In this document: positions 43,397 through 44,060 of the stretch, one piece after another
How positions within the stretch are numbered: position 1 is the stretch's first letter
How the letters are laid out: every line of letters begins with the position of its first letter
NCBI GenBank assembly: GCA_964493945.1
Contig: CAZBQG010000003.1
Coordinates: 1-44,060 of the forward strand
Direction: 5' to 3'
Origin: CAZBQG01 sp964493945
Lineage (GTDB): Bacteria; Pseudomonadota; Alphaproteobacteria; Rhodospirillales; UBA2165
DNA: 44,060 nt
The notes under the pieces: generated by a model
The model's input: only the letters and a program-made list of their open reading frames with translations
The model's database searches: none
What the model was told of the DNA's origin: nothing
Position numbers and translations under genes: made by a program

Positions 43397-43897
43397 ATGC
43401 CGGAAATGGAATCGACCGATCTGATTTTGGACGAAGACGAAGACGGCCGGGCCCGCGACCGCATTCCAGTGCGCTCGCTTAAGGCCGATGATCTGGCGGC
43501 GATCGTGCGCATTGACCGCAAGATCACGGGCCGGGAGAGAACTTCCTATTACGAACGCAAGATGAAAGAAGTGTTAGAGGAATCGGGCATACGGGTCTCG
43601 GTGGTGGGTGAAATCGACGGCTTCGTCGCCGGCTTCATCATGGCCCGGGTCGATTTCGGGGAATTCGGCCGCACCGACCCGGTGGCGGTCTTGGACGTGA
43701 TCGGCGTTGACCCGGGGCATCAGGACAAAGGGGTGGGCAGCACGCTCCTTTCCCAGCTCATGGCCAATCTGGATGTTTTAATGATCGAGAGAGTGCGCTC
43801 CACGGTCTATTGGAACGATTATGACGTGCTCGCCTATCTGGGCTCCAAGGGCTTCGTGCCCTGCGAGAGGATCGGCTTCAAGCGCAAAATCCCTTGA
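43397..43897 (+). CDS. GNAT-family N-acetyltransferase (second of tandem pair)
   Basis: A 166-residue GNAT-fold protein with an acidic N-terminal tail (LILDEDEDGRARD). Motif A is LDVIGVDPGHQDKGVGSTLL, and the end is YLGSKGFVPCERIGFKRKIP. It matches the previous gene through IVRIDRKITGRERTSYYERKM and the VIGVDPG block, at moderate identity. The start has CCGAGGA about 8 bases upstream of ATG 43397. The gap to the first copy is about 25 bases, so they are co-transcribed. One copy may have a changed substrate. Confidence 0.85.
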   Translation: MPEMESTDLILDEDEDGRARDRIPVRSLKADDLAAIVRIDRKITGRERTSYYERKMKEVLEESGIRVSVVGEIDGFVAGFIMARVDFGEFGRTDPVAVLDVIGVDPGHQDKGVGSTLLSQLMANLDVLMIERVRSTVYWNDYDVLAYLGSKGFVPCERIGFKRKIP

Positions 43898-44060
43898 GAA
43901 AAGGCATAGCCCCGGTGAATGCAGTCAGTTTTCAAGTGCTTTCTGACCCTGGAAAGTTCTGCTTCCCTGCGGTAACCGTACCTATTTTGGTTTGAACCGG
44001 AGTTCCGATTATGATGCGGTGGACGGCTCCCACCCTCCGGCATCACGATGTGCCAAAATG
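43898..44060. other. Right-hand end, no clear gene
   Basis: About 163 bases. GTCAG and CTGAC form a weak possible hairpin around 43926-43948. An ATG at 44011 with CCGGAG upstream opens a frame to the window end (MMRWTAPTLRHHDVPK), too short to judge. No terminator with a T-run was seen. Confidence 0.3.

Overview
The window looks like a piece of a GC-rich alphaproteobacterial chromosome, most likely Rhodospirillales-like. The grounds are gene content and codon style: TRAP (DctP and TAXI) transporters, a class I c-type cytochrome, a multi-PAS histidine kinase, CoxL-type hydroxylases and frequent GTG/TTG starts. This is inferred from reading, not from a search. The sequence is a draft: it has a 10-base N gap at 23748-23757, and three genes are each interrupted by one-base losses at short runs of identical bases.

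Region 1 (107-14012, minus strand) reads as one long catabolic operon. In transcription order it encodes a sugar-type ABC importer (ATPase, permease, binding protein), a three-subunit molybdenum hydroxylase (FAD, 2Fe-2S and molybdopterin subunits), a HyuA/HyuB ATP-dependent hydrolase or carboxylase pair, an acyl-CoA ligase and a thiolase. The gene set suggests uptake, hydroxylation, ring or amide opening, CoA activation and thiolytic cleavage of an unidentified, possibly N-heterocyclic, compound. A divergent TetR gene (14160) faces it across a short region where both promoters overlap. Downstream of TetR lie a gentisate-type cupin dioxygenase, an esterase-like hydrolase and an amidase, followed by a convergent SnoaL-like gene.

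Region 2 (18.4-28.95 kb) has a dipeptide-type ABC transporter with no binding protein, then a TetR gene with a 26-bp imperfect palindrome upstream. A second molybdopterin subunit without partner subunits follows, with a MoaD/ThiS protein and two small unusual frames (a two-helix membrane protein with a probable CTG start, and a lysine-tailed protein). Convergent to these are a UbiD-type decarboxylase and a PuuE-like deacetylase-fold protein.

Region 3 (29.0-31.9 kb, minus) is the most novel-looking part. A translationally coupled operon encodes a small membrane protein, an acyl carrier protein and a B12-type radical SAM protein, and next to it is a CREST-superfamily (alkaline-ceramidase-like) membrane hydrolase. 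Both promoters carry paired TGAAC-N3-GTTCA palindromes in the same arrangement, so the two units probably share a repressor. The substrate is unknown; an acyl or lipid product is plausible.

Region 4 (32-44 kb) holds an orphan DctP binding protein, a cytochrome c, a TAXI-TRAP transporter, apt, a protein-L-isoaspartate methyltransferase-like gene, an M24-fold protein with a remodelled metal site, a PAS histidine kinase (frameshifted as sequenced), a hydroxypyruvate-isomerase-like gene and a tandem pair of GNAT acetyltransferases. No rRNA, tRNA, CRISPR array or insertion sequence was recognised.
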